This document shows positions 1-7,688 of a stretch of DNA of 36,622 nucleotides, one piece after another. The stretch is from Vogesella mureinivorans (GTDB lineage: Bacteria > Pseudomonadota > Gammaproteobacteria > Burkholderiales > Chromobacteriaceae): positions 1 to 36,622 of the forward strand of contig NZ_VMTV02000122.1 of assembly GCF_007644035.1 (NCBI RefSeq), given 5' to 3'. The notes below the pieces were generated by a model. That model was not told the DNA's origin and made no database searches. It saw nothing but the letters and a program-made list of their open reading frames with translations. Each line of letters starts with the position of its first letter. Position 1 is the stretch's first letter. The position numbers were made by a program, and so were the translations under genes.

Positions 1-75
<75 letters not shown>

Positions 76-164
76 ACATCTCGATGCGCTGCATCAAGGC
101 TGCGAACTATAACCGAGCCGTTTTTGCGCTGTCAATAGATTTCGTGCAAATCCTGCCGTCGGCT

Positions 165-1319
165 TTACAGTGTGTAGCAGCGGTCGCCACTGGCAAAGCC
201 TGCCCAGTTTATGTCTACCCCTTTGCCAAAGCCGATCACCTTGAAGGTTTCGCCCATTTCCACCGGCGACAGCAGGCGCTGCGCTGCCTTGGCCAGCGGG
301 AGGTATTGCTTCACGTTGGCCGCATCCAGGTGCGATAGCAGCTCGGTGATGCCGCAGTTGATCAGGAATTGCGCCTGGCTGCAGTAGCCGATCAGGTCCA
401 GCCCGGCATCGATACCGCTTTGCGCCACCGCGCTGAAATCCACGTGGCAGGTAATGTCCATCAGGCCGGGCAGGTAGAACAGGTCCTGAATGGTGTGGTG
501 GCGGTAGTGGCCCAGCAGGGTGCCCATATGGCGCTCGGGGTGGTAGTACTCGCTGGCGCTGTGGCCGTAGTCGATCATGATGATGGCACCGCGCTGCAGC
601 GTGTGGCCCAGTGTGCGGATGAAGGCGCGGTTGGCCAGGCTGATTTCGCTGGTGTAGCCGGGGGTGGCGGGTATCAGCTCGGCGGCCAACGTGGCCAGTG
701 CCGCATCGGTAAATGGGCGGTCTTCGTAGCAGAAGGCACCGTCCAGCACGGTAACGCCGCGCTGCTGCAAGCTGCCATCCACGCCGCGGCTCACCAGCTC
801 GCACGGCATGGCGTCCAGCACCTCGTTGCCCAGCATGATGCCGTCGAAGCTGGCGGGCAGTGTGGCCACCCACTGTACGCGGCTGGCCAGGTGCGGTACG
901 CGCTCGGCCAGCGTGGCGCGCTGGCGGTCTATCAGGTCGGGCGACAGGTCAACGATGGTGTAGCTGGCGGGTAGCTGGCCCAGTGCTTCCAGCTCGGCCA
1001 GCAGGTCGGCTGCCAGGCGGCCGGTACCGGCGCCAAATTCCAGCAGGTGGCCGGCGGTTTGCGGTAGCAGCGCGGCAAGCTGGCGTGCCAGCGTCCGTGC
1101 AAACAGCGGCGATAGCTCGGGCGCGGTGACAAAATCGCCACCTTCGCCAAACTTGCGGCTACCCGCGGTGTAGTAGCCCAGCCCCGGCGCGTACAGCGCC
1201 TGCTCCATGAAGCGCGAAAACGGCATCCAGCCACCGTTGTCGGCGATATCGGCGGCCAGGGTGGTGGCCAGGGTGCGGCTGATGGCCAGGGCGTCGGCGG
1301 AAGGCTGGGGCAGGGTCAT
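165..1319 (-). CDS. MidA/NDUFAF7-family class I SAM-dependent methyltransferase
   Basis: A 384-residue protein of the Methyltransf_28 (PF02636) family, whose eukaryotic member NDUFAF7/MidA methylates an arginine of a complex I subunit; the bacterial substrate is not established. The N-terminal part (NGGWMPFSRFMEQALYAPG then GYY) is the typical family opening. The SAM-binding motif I is LLEFGAGTGRL at about residues 110-120, followed by a Rossmann-like methyltransferase core. The frame stays open about 32 codons further upstream. I chose the ATG at 1317-1319 because the upstream extension is proline/cysteine-rich and unlike family members; no clear Shine-Dalgarno is visible. It is divergent from the pteridine reductase, with about 170 bp between starts. 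A TTGGCCGCA word lies inside it at 316-324. Confidence 0.88.
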   Translation of the reverse strand: MTLPQPSADALAISRTLATTLAADIADNGGWMPFSRFMEQALYAPGLGYYTAGSRKFGEGGDFVTAPELSPLFARTLARQLAALLPQTAGHLLEFGAGTGRLAADLLAELEALGQLPASYTIVDLSPDLIDRQRATLAERVPHLASRVQWVATLPASFDGIMLGNEVLDAMPCELVSRGVDGSLQQRGVTVLDGAFCYEDRPFTDAALATLAAELIPATPGYTSEISLANRAFIRTLGHTLQRGAIIMIDYGHSASEYYHPERHMGTLLGHYRHHTIQDLFYLPGLMDITCHVDFSAVAQSGIDAGLDLIGYCSQAQFLINCGITELLSHLDAANVKQYLPLAKAAQRLLSPVEMGETFKVIGFGKGVDINWAGFASGDRCYTL

Positions 1320-1493
1320 GGTATGTACGTAGGCTGGCGGGTGGCAGCGTGCACAGGCACGCTGGCTGCCGTGTGCCGGCAGCAGCGGGTTCTCGTTTCT
1401 TGCGGCAACTGCCACTAGAATGGCGGATTGTCGCTAATCGGCGCGCAGACGCCAAGCGCCTTGCCGCATACACAACGCAAAAAGGGGCCATGC

Positions 1494-2246
1494 ATGACCA
1501 ACTCGCTCAATGACAAAGTGGTGCTCATTACCGGTGCCGCGCGCCGCGTGGGCGCCGGCATTGCCCGCCATCTGCACAGCCGCGGTGCGCGGCTGGTGTT
1601 GCATTACCGCGGCTCGCGCACGCAGGCGCAGGCGCTGGCAGCCGAGCTGAACGCGCAGCGCCCGGACACGGTGGCGCTGGCGCAGGCCGACCTGCTGGAT
1701 AGCGCCGCGCTGCCTGCGCTGGTTGCCGACGCCGTGGGCTGCTTTGGCCGGCTGGACGGCCTGGTCAACAACGCCTCCAGCTTTTACCCCACCGACGTTG
1801 GCCGCATCAGCGAGCAAGACTGGTTCGACCTGATGGGCAGCAACCTCAAAGCCCCGCTCTTTCTGGCGCAGGCCGCCGCACCGTATCTGGCGGCCAACCA
1901 CGGCGCCATTGTCGGTATTGTCGATATCCACGCCGAGCGGCCGATGAAGCGCCACCTGGTATACAGCCTGGCCAAGGCCGGCCACGCGCAGCTGATCCGC
2001 AGCCTGGCGCTGGAGCTGGCGCCGCAGGTGCGCGTCAACGGTGTATCGCCGGGGGTAAACCTGTGGCCGGAAGACGAGGTCTCGTTCGATAGCGCCGAGC
2101 GCCAGGCCATCGAAGCCACCATCCCGCTGCAGCGCACCGGCGTGCCGGACGACATTGCCCGCGCGGTGGCGTTTTTGCTGTTTGATACCGACTACGTTAA
2201 CGGCCAGATTCTTGCCGTAGACGGCGGCCGCAGCGTGGTGCTGTAA
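1494..2246 (+). CDS. Pteridine reductase / FolM-type short-chain dehydrogenase
   Basis: A 250-residue SDR-fold NAD(P)H-dependent reductase. The glycine-rich cofactor motif reads TGAARRVG (residues 13-20). This fits the TG-X3-R-X-G pattern that marks pteridine reductases (PTR1, FolM) rather than the usual TGxxxGxG of SDRs. LVNNAS follows, and the catalytic Tyr-Lys pair is in YSLAK. Family members reduce dihydromonapterin or dihydrofolate to tetrahydro forms in the cytosol. The start at 1494 follows an AAGGGG-like ribosome site; the frame extends upstream to a TTG at 1428 but without similarity. Divergent from midA; ttcA follows on the same strand after about 100 bp. The exact pterin substrate is inferred from the motif only. 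Confidence 0.88.
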   Translation: MTNSLNDKVVLITGAARRVGAGIARHLHSRGARLVLHYRGSRTQAQALAAELNAQRPDTVALAQADLLDSAALPALVADAVGCFGRLDGLVNNASSFYPTDVGRISEQDWFDLMGSNLKAPLFLAQAAAPYLAANHGAIVGIVDIHAERPMKRHLVYSLAKAGHAQLIRSLALELAPQVRVNGVSPGVNLWPEDEVSFDSAERQAIEATIPLQRTGVPDDIARAVAFLLFDTDYVNGQILAVDGGRSVVL

Positions 2247-2290
2247 GCCCGCCGCCGGGGCGGTGAAAAATAAGCGCCGCCCGATGGTAC

Positions 2291-2325
2291 AAACCGGCCG
2301 CCGGGGGCTAAAATAGCCGGTTTTT
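2291..2325 (+). terminator. Possible weak terminator after the pteridine reductase gene
   Basis: Bases 2291-2298 (AAACCGGC) pair with 2316-2323 (GCCGGTTT), followed by more T. The loop is long (17 nt), so folding may be weak, and the T tract ends only about 20 bp before the ttcA start. It could be a leaky terminator or a ttcA leader hairpin instead. Confidence 0.35.
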
Positions 2326-2345
2326 CAATTTCTTAGCCGTACCTC

Positions 2346-3344
2346 ATGTCCGAACCGCAACAGACTGCCGACGACAAGGCCAAAAAGGCCGTGTTCGAGG
2401 GCAATAAACTTTCCAAGCGCCTGCGCCACCACGTGGGCGCCGCCATCAACGACTTCAACATGATCGAAGAAGGCGACCGCGTGATGGTCTGCCTGTCCGG
2501 CGGCAAGGATAGCTACGGCCTGCTCGATATCCTGCTGGGCCTGCAAAAATCCGCGCCCATCAGCTTCAGCATCGTGGCCGTGAACCTGGACCAGAAACAG
2601 CCAGGCTTCCCCGAGCACGTGCTGCCGCAGTATCTGGAATCGATTGGTGTGGAATACCGCATCATCGAAGAAGACACCTACAGCATCGTCAAGCGCCTGA
2701 TTCCCGAAGGCAAAACCACCTGTAGCCTGTGCTCGCGCCTGCGTCGCGGCATCCTGTACCGCGTGGCCGACGAGCTGGGTGCCACCAAGATCGCGCTGGG
2801 CCACCACCGCGACGACATGCTGCACACCCTGTTCCTGAACATGTTCTACGGCGGCAAGCTCAAGTCCATGCCGCCCAAGCTGGTATCCGACGACGGCCGC
2901 CACATGGTGATCCGCCCGCTGGCCTACTGCCGCGAAAAAGACCTGGAACGCTACGCCACGTTACGCGGCTTCCCCATCATCCCGTGTAACCTGTGCGGCT
3001 CGCAGCCCAACCTGCAGCGCCAGGTGGTGAAAGAGATGGTGAACGACTGGGACAAACGCTTCCCGGGGCGCGTGGAAAGCATGTTCCGCGCCCTGCAAAA
3101 CGTGGTGCCCTCGCACCTGGCCGACACCAAGCTGTTCGATTTTGCCGGCCTGAAGACGGGTGACAGCCCGTTTGAAGGCGGCGATACCGCCTTCGACAAG
3201 GAAGAATTCCGCGACCCGATCGCTCTGGTTGACGACGGTGAGGGCGATGGCGAGGCCACAGCGGCCAAACCACGCCGCACCATCAGCATTCTGGATTCGC
3301 GCCCCAAGGCCGATAGCCAGGCAGGAGACAGCTGTGGCGGGTAA
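2346..3344 (+). CDS. ttcA: tRNA 2-thiocytidine(32) synthetase TtcA
   Basis: A 332-residue ATP-dependent, iron-sulfur-containing enzyme that puts sulfur on C2 of cytidine 32 in several tRNAs. The PP-loop SGGKDS sits at residues 51-56. The cluster ligands known from E. coli TtcA (Cys122, Cys125, Cys213) have clear counterparts: C126 and C129 in TCSLCS, and C217 in IPCNLC. The C-terminal tail after about residue 290 is acidic, low-complexity and probably disordered. No obvious Shine-Dalgarno precedes the ATG. The last 11 bases overlap the GTG start of the downstream spermidine-synthase-like gene, which suggests coupled translation. Identification is firm. Confidence 0.97.
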   Translation: MSEPQQTADDKAKKAVFEGNKLSKRLRHHVGAAINDFNMIEEGDRVMVCLSGGKDSYGLLDILLGLQKSAPISFSIVAVNLDQKQPGFPEHVLPQYLESIGVEYRIIEEDTYSIVKRLIPEGKTTCSLCSRLRRGILYRVADELGATKIALGHHRDDMLHTLFLNMFYGGKLKSMPPKLVSDDGRHMVIRPLAYCREKDLERYATLRGFPIIPCNLCGSQPNLQRQVVKEMVNDWDKRFPGRVESMFRALQNVVPSHLADTKLFDFAGLKTGDSPFEGGDTAFDKEEFRDPIALVDDGEGDGEATAAKPRRTISILDSRPKADSQAGDSCGG

Positions 3345-4134
3345 AGCACTGCACCCTTTCCGCCGCCGCGTGCGCAATAGCGTGGACGCCATGCCGGAAG
3401 TGGAAATCTCCGAGGCGGACAATATCCGCTCGCTGCACCTGGGCTCGGAAACCATCCAGAGCTCGATGGACCTGGACGACCCGCCTGACCTGGTACTGAG
3501 CTACAGCCGCGCCATGATGGGCTTTTTGCTGTGGCGCGACGACCCGTCGCACATCCTGCAAATCGGCCTGGGTGGCGGCTCGTTTGCCCGCTGGATAGAC
3601 GAATACCTGCCCAACGCGGTCAGCGTGGCGGTAGACATCAACCCGCAAGTCATCGCCGTGGCGCGGGCGTTTTTCCAGCTGCCGGAAGAGGGCGACTTCT
3701 TCCAGATCGTGCAGGCCGATGGCGCCGAGTACGTGAAGGTATTCCGCGAATCCACCGACGTGATCATGGTGGACGGCTTTGACGGCCTGCAGATCGTGGA
3801 CGAGCTCACGACCGAAGAGTTTTTCGAAGACTGCCACCGCGCGCTCACCGAAGACGGCGTGTTCGTCACCAACTGGTGGAGCGGCGACAAGCGCTATCAC
3901 CAGTTTGTCGAGCGCCTGCTGGGCGTGTTCGAAGGCCGCGTGGTGGAGCTGCCGGCGCTTACCCACGGCAACGTGGCGGTGATGGCGTTCAAATCCACGC
4001 CGGGCAGCACCAGCTGGGATGCGCTGGAAAAGCGCGCCGACGAGCTGGAAGGCCGCTTCGGCCTGGAGTTCGGCGAATTTGTCCGCCGCCTGAAAGAAAA
4101 CAACCTGCACAGCAATAACCGGCTGTTGATTTAA
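3334..4134 (+). CDS. Spermidine synthase-like (polyamine aminopropyltransferase family) protein
   Basis: A 266-residue protein of the spermine/spermidine synthase fold (PF01564). The cofactor-binding glycine motif is [11 protein letters not shown] around residues 72-82. Acidic residues follow at the end of strand 2 (AVDINP) and in the MVDGFDGLQ segment, where the family binds substrate. I place the start at GTG 3334 because AGGAGA lies six bases upstream and the longer frame only shadows ttcA. It overlaps the end of ttcA by 11 bases. Stand-alone proteins of this kind are often annotated as spermidine synthases, but short versions lacking the usual N-terminal beta domain may methylate or have lost that activity, so the substrate is uncertain. 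Confidence 0.85.
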   Translation: MAGKALHPFRRRVRNSVDAMPEVEISEADNIRSLHLGSETIQSSMDLDDPPDLVLSYSRAMMGFLLWRDDPSHILQIGLGGGSFARWIDEYLPNAVSVAVDINPQVIAVARAFFQLPEEGDFFQIVQADGAEYVKVFRESTDVIMVDGFDGLQIVDELTTEEFFEDCHRALTEDGVFVTNWWSGDKRYHQFVERLLGVFEGRVVELPALTHGNVAVMAFKSTPGSTSWDALEKRADELEGRFGLEFGEFVRRLKENNLHSNNRLLI

Positions 4135-4165
4135 GATTCTTGTGCCACTGAAACGCTATTCATTG

Positions 4166-4265
4166 GCCACGAAATCCACAAACAGACACGAAAACCATTA
4201 GCTAAATAATGGTTGAGCTGATTGGCGCAGGCCGATCTTTCGTGTTTTTTTGTGGGTTTCGTGGC
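4166..4265. repeat. CACGAAA palindromic element A (empty copy) upstream of wlbA
   Basis: Left arm 4166-4193 (begins GCCACGAAATCCAC) is inverted against right arm 4238-4265; 25 of 28 positions match. A second, perfect 8-bp hairpin (AACCATTA/TAATGGTT, 4193-4200 and 4207-4214) lies inside. The element fills the gap between the spermidine-synthase-like gene and wlbA. Related arms recur at 5363, 6461, 10791, 11918 and 12121. Confidence 0.85.
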
Positions 4266-4293
4266 TAAAGCATGGGTGGAAAAAGGGATAAGC

Positions 4294-5352
4294 ATGATCA
4301 GTTACGACACGATTACCGACCGCAAGCTGCGCTTTGCCCTGGTGGGCTGCGGCCGTATTGCGGCCAACCATTTTGGCGCCATCGAACAACACGCCGACCG
4401 CTGCGAGCTGGTGGACGTGTGCGATACCGACCCGGCCGCGCTGGCCGCCGCCGTGGCCCGTACCGGCGCGGTAGGCCACGCCACGCTGGCTAGCCTGCTG
4501 GCCAGCAGCCAGGCGGATGTGGTGATTCTGACCACCCCGTCCGGCCTGCACCCGCAGCAAGCCATCGACAGCTTTGCCGCCGGTTTCCACGTGATGACCG
4601 AAAAACCGATGGCCACCCGCTGGCAAGACGGCATCGCCATGGTGAAAGCCGCCGACCAGGCCGGCAAGCGCCTGTTTGTGGTCAAGCAAAACCGCCGCAA
4701 TGCCACGCTGCAGCTGCTGAAGCGCGCCGTGCAGGAAAAGCGCTTTGGCCGCCTGTACATGGTGAACGTCAACGTGTTCTGGACCCGCCCGCAAGAGTAT
4801 TACGACCAGGCCGACTGGCGTGGCACGTGGGAATACGACGGCGGCGCTTTCATGAACCAGGCCAGCCACTACGTAGACCTGCTGGAATGGATCGTCGGCC
4901 CGGTGGAAAGCCTGCAAGCCTACACCGGCACGCTGGCGCGTGATATCGAAGTGGAAGACAGCGGCGTGGTCAGCCTGAAATGGCGCAACGGCGCCATGGG
5001 CAGCATGAACGTGACCATGCTGACCTACCCCAAAAACCTGGAAGGCAGCATCACCATCCTGGGCGAGAAGGGCAGCGTGCGCGTGGGCGGCCTGGCGGTA
5101 AACGAAGTGCAGCACTGGGACTTCGCCGAACCGCACGCCATGGACGACGAGATCAAGAACGCCAGCTACAGCACCACCAGCGTGTACGGCTTTGGCCACC
5201 CGCTGTACTACGACAACGTGATCCGCGTGATGCGCGGCGAAGCCGAGCCGGAAACCGATGGCCGCGAAGGCCTGAAATCGCTGGAGCTGCTGGTAGGCAT
5301 CTACCGCTCCGCCCGCGCCGGCCAGCGCGTGAACCTGCCGCTGGAGTATTGA
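4294..5352 (+). CDS. wlbA: UDP-N-acetylglucosaminuronate 3-dehydrogenase (WlbA/WbpB, Gfo/Idh/MocA family)
   Basis: A 352-residue NAD(H)-dependent sugar oxidoreductase. The Rossmann motif VGCGRIA is at residues 17-23, and the family's EKP signature is at 103-105 (MTEKPMAT). The C-terminal half carries GGAFMNQASHYVDLLEW with the usual active-site histidine. WlbA/WbpB oxidises C3 of UDP-GlcNAc-uronate. The WlbA enzymes of Bordetella and Chromobacterium violaceum recycle NAD with 2-oxoglutarate. The assignment rests on finding the matching acetyltransferase (5881) and aminotransferase (6591) just downstream, the same trio as wbpB-wbpD-wbpE. The ATG at 4294 follows AAGGGAT. The upstream dehydrogenase (WbpA) and a 2-epimerase are not in this window. 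Confidence 0.88.
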   Translation: MISYDTITDRKLRFALVGCGRIAANHFGAIEQHADRCELVDVCDTDPAALAAAVARTGAVGHATLASLLASSQADVVILTTPSGLHPQQAIDSFAAGFHVMTEKPMATRWQDGIAMVKAADQAGKRLFVVKQNRRNATLQLLKRAVQEKRFGRLYMVNVNVFWTRPQEYYDQADWRGTWEYDGGAFMNQASHYVDLLEWIVGPVESLQAYTGTLARDIEVEDSGVVSLKWRNGAMGSMNVTMLTYPKNLEGSITILGEKGSVRVGGLAVNEVQHWDFAEPHAMDDEIKNASYSTTSVYGFGHPLYYDNVIRVMRGEAEPETDGREGLKSLELLVGIYRSARAGQRVNLPLEY

Positions 5353-5362
5353 TTTTGTATTA

Positions 5363-5859
5363 GCCACGAAAACCACGAAAGGCCACGAACATGCTGGAAA
5401 AAGAGCTTTGCTATCGTATCCAGGGCTGTGTGTTCGAGGTCTACCGTGAGTTGGGTCATGGTTTTCTGGAAAAAGTGTATGAGCGGGCTTTGTTGCTGGA
5501 ACTGCAGCGTCAGGGGCTGAGTGCGTTCGTGCAAAGCCCGGTGCAGGTACGGTACAAAGGCGAAGAAGTTGGCGATTACGTGGCCGACATCATCGTGGCA
5601 GGCCGCGTGTTGCTAGCGCTCAAGGCGCAGGAAAAACTGACCCAGGCGCATAAAGCCCAAGTGTTGAACTATCTGAAGGCAACGGGCATCAGGGTTGGGC
5701 TACTGGTGAACTTTAGCTATCCCAAAGCGGATATCGTGCGCCTGGTGCTTTAAGTCCCCGGCTGCGCTGGTCTGGTTCGGGTAGCTGCTGTGATCGCGCT
5801 GACATGCGTGCCCGCAATGGCTTTGCAGTTATTTTCGTGTTTTTTGTGGTTTTCGTGGC
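5363..5859. mobile_element. Candidate cassette: GxxExxY gene between inverted CACGAAA arms
   Basis: The left arm at 5363-5390 begins GCCACGAAAACCAC. The right arm ends at 5859 and its reverse complement begins with the same 14 bases, with further CACGAA inside each arm. The only gene between them is the GxxExxY ORF (5391-5753). The element separates wlbA from wlbB. No transposase is present and no target duplication is clear, so mobility is inferred from the symmetric ends and from related empty copies nearby. Confidence 0.55.
5391..5753 (+). CDS. GxxExxY protein
   Basis: A 120-residue protein of the GxxExxY family (PF13366/TIGR04256), named for the motif seen here as GFLEKVY at about residues 24-30. 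The family also shows a VADIIVAGRVLLALKA-like central strand, where K often precedes the acidic residue, and ends in a LLVNF...K strand. The function is unknown. The fold has been compared with nuclease-like proteins, which I cannot test here. The ATG lies immediately after the repeat arm GGCCACGAAC, so part of the repeat serves as leader. The gene interrupts the wlbA-wlbB pair and is enclosed by inverted repeat arms. It is probably an inserted passenger unrelated to sugar synthesis. Confidence 0.88.
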   Translation: MLEKELCYRIQGCVFEVYRELGHGFLEKVYERALLLELQRQGLSAFVQSPVQVRYKGEEVGDYVADIIVAGRVLLALKAQEKLTQAHKAQVLNYLKATGIRVGLLVNFSYPKADIVRLVL

Positions 5860-5880
5860 CAAAGAAAAAAAGGCAAAACA

Positions 5881-6447
5881 ATGAGCTACACCGTTCACCC
5901 TACCGCCATCGTCGATGACGGTGCGCAAATCGGCGCCGACACCCGCGTGTGGCACTGGGTACACATCTGCAGTCAGGCGCGTATCGGCGCCCGCTGCTCT
6001 TTTGGCCAGAACGTGTTTGTCGGCAACGATGTCATCATCGGCGACAACGTGAAGGTGCAGAACAACGTGTCCATCTACGACGCGGTGACACTGGAAGACG
6101 ACGTGTTCTGCGGCCCGTCCATGGTGTTCACCAACGTGAACAACCCGCGCAGCCACGTTAGCCGCAAAAACGAATACCGCCGCACCATTGTGAAGCGCGG
6201 TGCCACCATTGGCGCCAACGCCACTGTGGTATGCGGCCACACCATTGGCGAATACGCCTTCATTGGCGCAGGCGCGGTGGTCACCAAGGACGTGAAGCCC
6301 TACGCACTGATGGTGGGCACCCCGGCCAAGCGCATCGGCTGGATGTGCCAGTGCGGCGAGCGCCTGCCAGACAGCATCGACCAGCACGCCTGCACCGCCT
6401 GCGGCCAACGTTACGACATCGGCGGTAACCACTGCACGCCGGTTTGA
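5881..6447 (+). CDS. wlbB: UDP-2-acetamido-3-amino-2,3-dideoxyhexuronate N-acetyltransferase (WlbB/WbpD)
   Basis: A 188-residue left-handed beta-helix acetyltransferase. Hexapeptide repeats run from about residue 10 to 150 ([13 protein letters not shown], then IGDNVKV, then IGAGAVV). WbpD/WlbB transfers acetyl from acetyl-CoA to the 3-amino group that the aminotransferase makes. The [17 protein letters not shown] segment and the C-terminal pairs of cysteines (CQC, CTAC) are characteristic of this subgroup and may bind a metal. An AAAGG ribosome site is embedded in the A-rich tail that follows the upstream repeat arm. It lies between wlbA and wlbC, as expected for the pathway. Confidence 0.9.
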   Translation: MSYTVHPTAIVDDGAQIGADTRVWHWVHICSQARIGARCSFGQNVFVGNDVIIGDNVKVQNNVSIYDAVTLEDDVFCGPSMVFTNVNNPRSHVSRKNEYRRTIVKRGATIGANATVVCGHTIGEYAFIGAGAVVTKDVKPYALMVGTPAKRIGWMCQCGERLPDSIDQHACTACGQRYDIGGNHCTPV

Positions 6448-6460
6448 TCATCAAGATTTG

Positions 6461-6571
6461 GCCACGAAATCCACGAAATACACCAAAAAAACACCGCTAA
6501 CGAGGCACTGGTCCATGAAAAGTGCCGCCCTTTGACAGCGCGTTGTTCGTGCCTTTCGTGTGGTTCGTGGC
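6461..6571. repeat. CACGAAA palindromic element C between wlbB and wlbC
   Basis: The left arm starts GCCACGAAATCCACGAAA at 6461. The inverted right arm ends GTGGTTCGTGGC at 6571. Between them a hairpin GGCACT/AGTGCC (6504-6509 and 6521-6526) sits at the centre. The architecture matches element A: outer CACGAAA arms with a different inner hairpin. It occupies almost the whole intergenic gap. Confidence 0.8.
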
Positions 6572-6590
6572 TGATTAAGGTTTAAAGCAC

Positions 6591-7688
6591 ATGTCCATCC
6601 AGTTCATCGACCTGAAAGCGCAGTACCAGCACCTGAAAGCCGACATCGACGCCCGCATTCACGCGGTGCTGGACCACGGCCAGTACATCATGGGGCCCGA
6701 GGTCAAAGAAGTAGAGGCGCAGTTGGCCGCCTACACCGGCGCCAAGCACGCCATCGGCGTGTGCGACGGCACCAAGGCGCTGCTGATTGCGCTGATGGCG
6801 CTGGGCGTGAAGGCCGGCGACGAGGTGATTACCACCCCGTTCACCTTCATCGCCACCGGCGAGATGATCGCCCTGCTGGGTGCCACGCCGGTGTTTGTCG
6901 ATATCGACCCGGTCACCTACAACCTGGACCCGGCGCTGCTGGAAGCGGCGATCACCCCGAAAACCCGCGCCATCATGCCGGTCAGCCTGTACGGCCAGTG
7001 CGCCGACTTCACCGCCATCAACGCCATTGCCGCCAAACACGGCCTGCCTGTGATCGAAGACGGCGCGCAGAGCTTTGGCGCCAGCCAGCACGGCCAGCGC
7101 TCCGGCAACCTGTGCTCCATCGGCACCACCAGTTTCTTCCCTAGCAAGCCTTTGGGCTGCTACGGCGACGGCGGTGCCGTGTTCACCAACGACGACGAGC
7201 TGGCCAAGAAAATGCGCGAAATCCGCATTCACGGCCAGGACCGCCGCTACCACCACCCGGTGATCGGCCTCAATGGTCGCCTCGACACCATCCAGGCCGC
7301 TGTGCTGCTGGCCAAGCTGCCCAGCTTCCCGGACGAAGTGGCCGCCCGCGCCCGCATCGGTGCCCGCTATAGCGCGCTGCTGCAAGACGTGGCGCGCGTG
7401 CCGGTGATCGTGGCAGGCAACAGCCACGTTTACGCGCAGTACACCATCGAGGTGGCTAACCGCGAAGCCGTACAGCAAGCGCTGCAGGCGCTGGGCGTGC
7501 CCACCGCCGTGCATTACCCGATTCCGCTGCACCTGCAGCCGGCCTTTGCCCACCTGGGCCAGGGCGAGGGCAGCTTCCCGGTGGCCGAAGCCGCCGGCCG
7601 CCGCGTGATGAGCCTGCCGATGCACCCCTTCCTGGACGAGGCGACGCAAGACGCCATCGTGGCGGCGGTGAAGAAGGCGCTGGGCTAA
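6591..7688 (+). CDS. wlbC: UDP-3-keto-hexuronate aminotransferase (WlbC/WbpE, DegT/DnrJ/EryC1/StrS family)
   Basis: A 365-residue PLP-dependent sugar aminotransferase. The Schiff-base lysine is K186 in the segment SFFPSKPLGCYGDGGA. The cofactor-binding motifs GTKALLIALMAL near residue 60 and VIEDGAQSFGA near 153 are intact. WbpE/WlbC moves the amino group of glutamate to C3 of the 3-keto sugar nucleotide made by WlbA, which WlbB then acetylates. Together the three make UDP-2,3-diacetamido-2,3-dideoxy-glucuronate, convertible to the mannuronate by an epimerase not seen here. An AAGG lies 11 bases before the ATG. The next gene begins immediately after its stop codon. Confidence 0.92.
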   Translation: MSIQFIDLKAQYQHLKADIDARIHAVLDHGQYIMGPEVKEVEAQLAAYTGAKHAIGVCDGTKALLIALMALGVKAGDEVITTPFTFIATGEMIALLGATPVFVDIDPVTYNLDPALLEAAITPKTRAIMPVSLYGQCADFTAINAIAAKHGLPVIEDGAQSFGASQHGQRSGNLCSIGTTSFFPSKPLGCYGDGGAVFTNDDELAKKMREIRIHGQDRRYHHPVIGLNGRLDTIQAAVLLAKLPSFPDEVAARARIGARYSALLQDVARVPVIVAGNSHVYAQYTIEVANREAVQQALQALGVPTAVHYPIPLHLQPAFAHLGQGEGSFPVAEAAGRRVMSLPMHPFLDEATQDAIVAAVKKALG

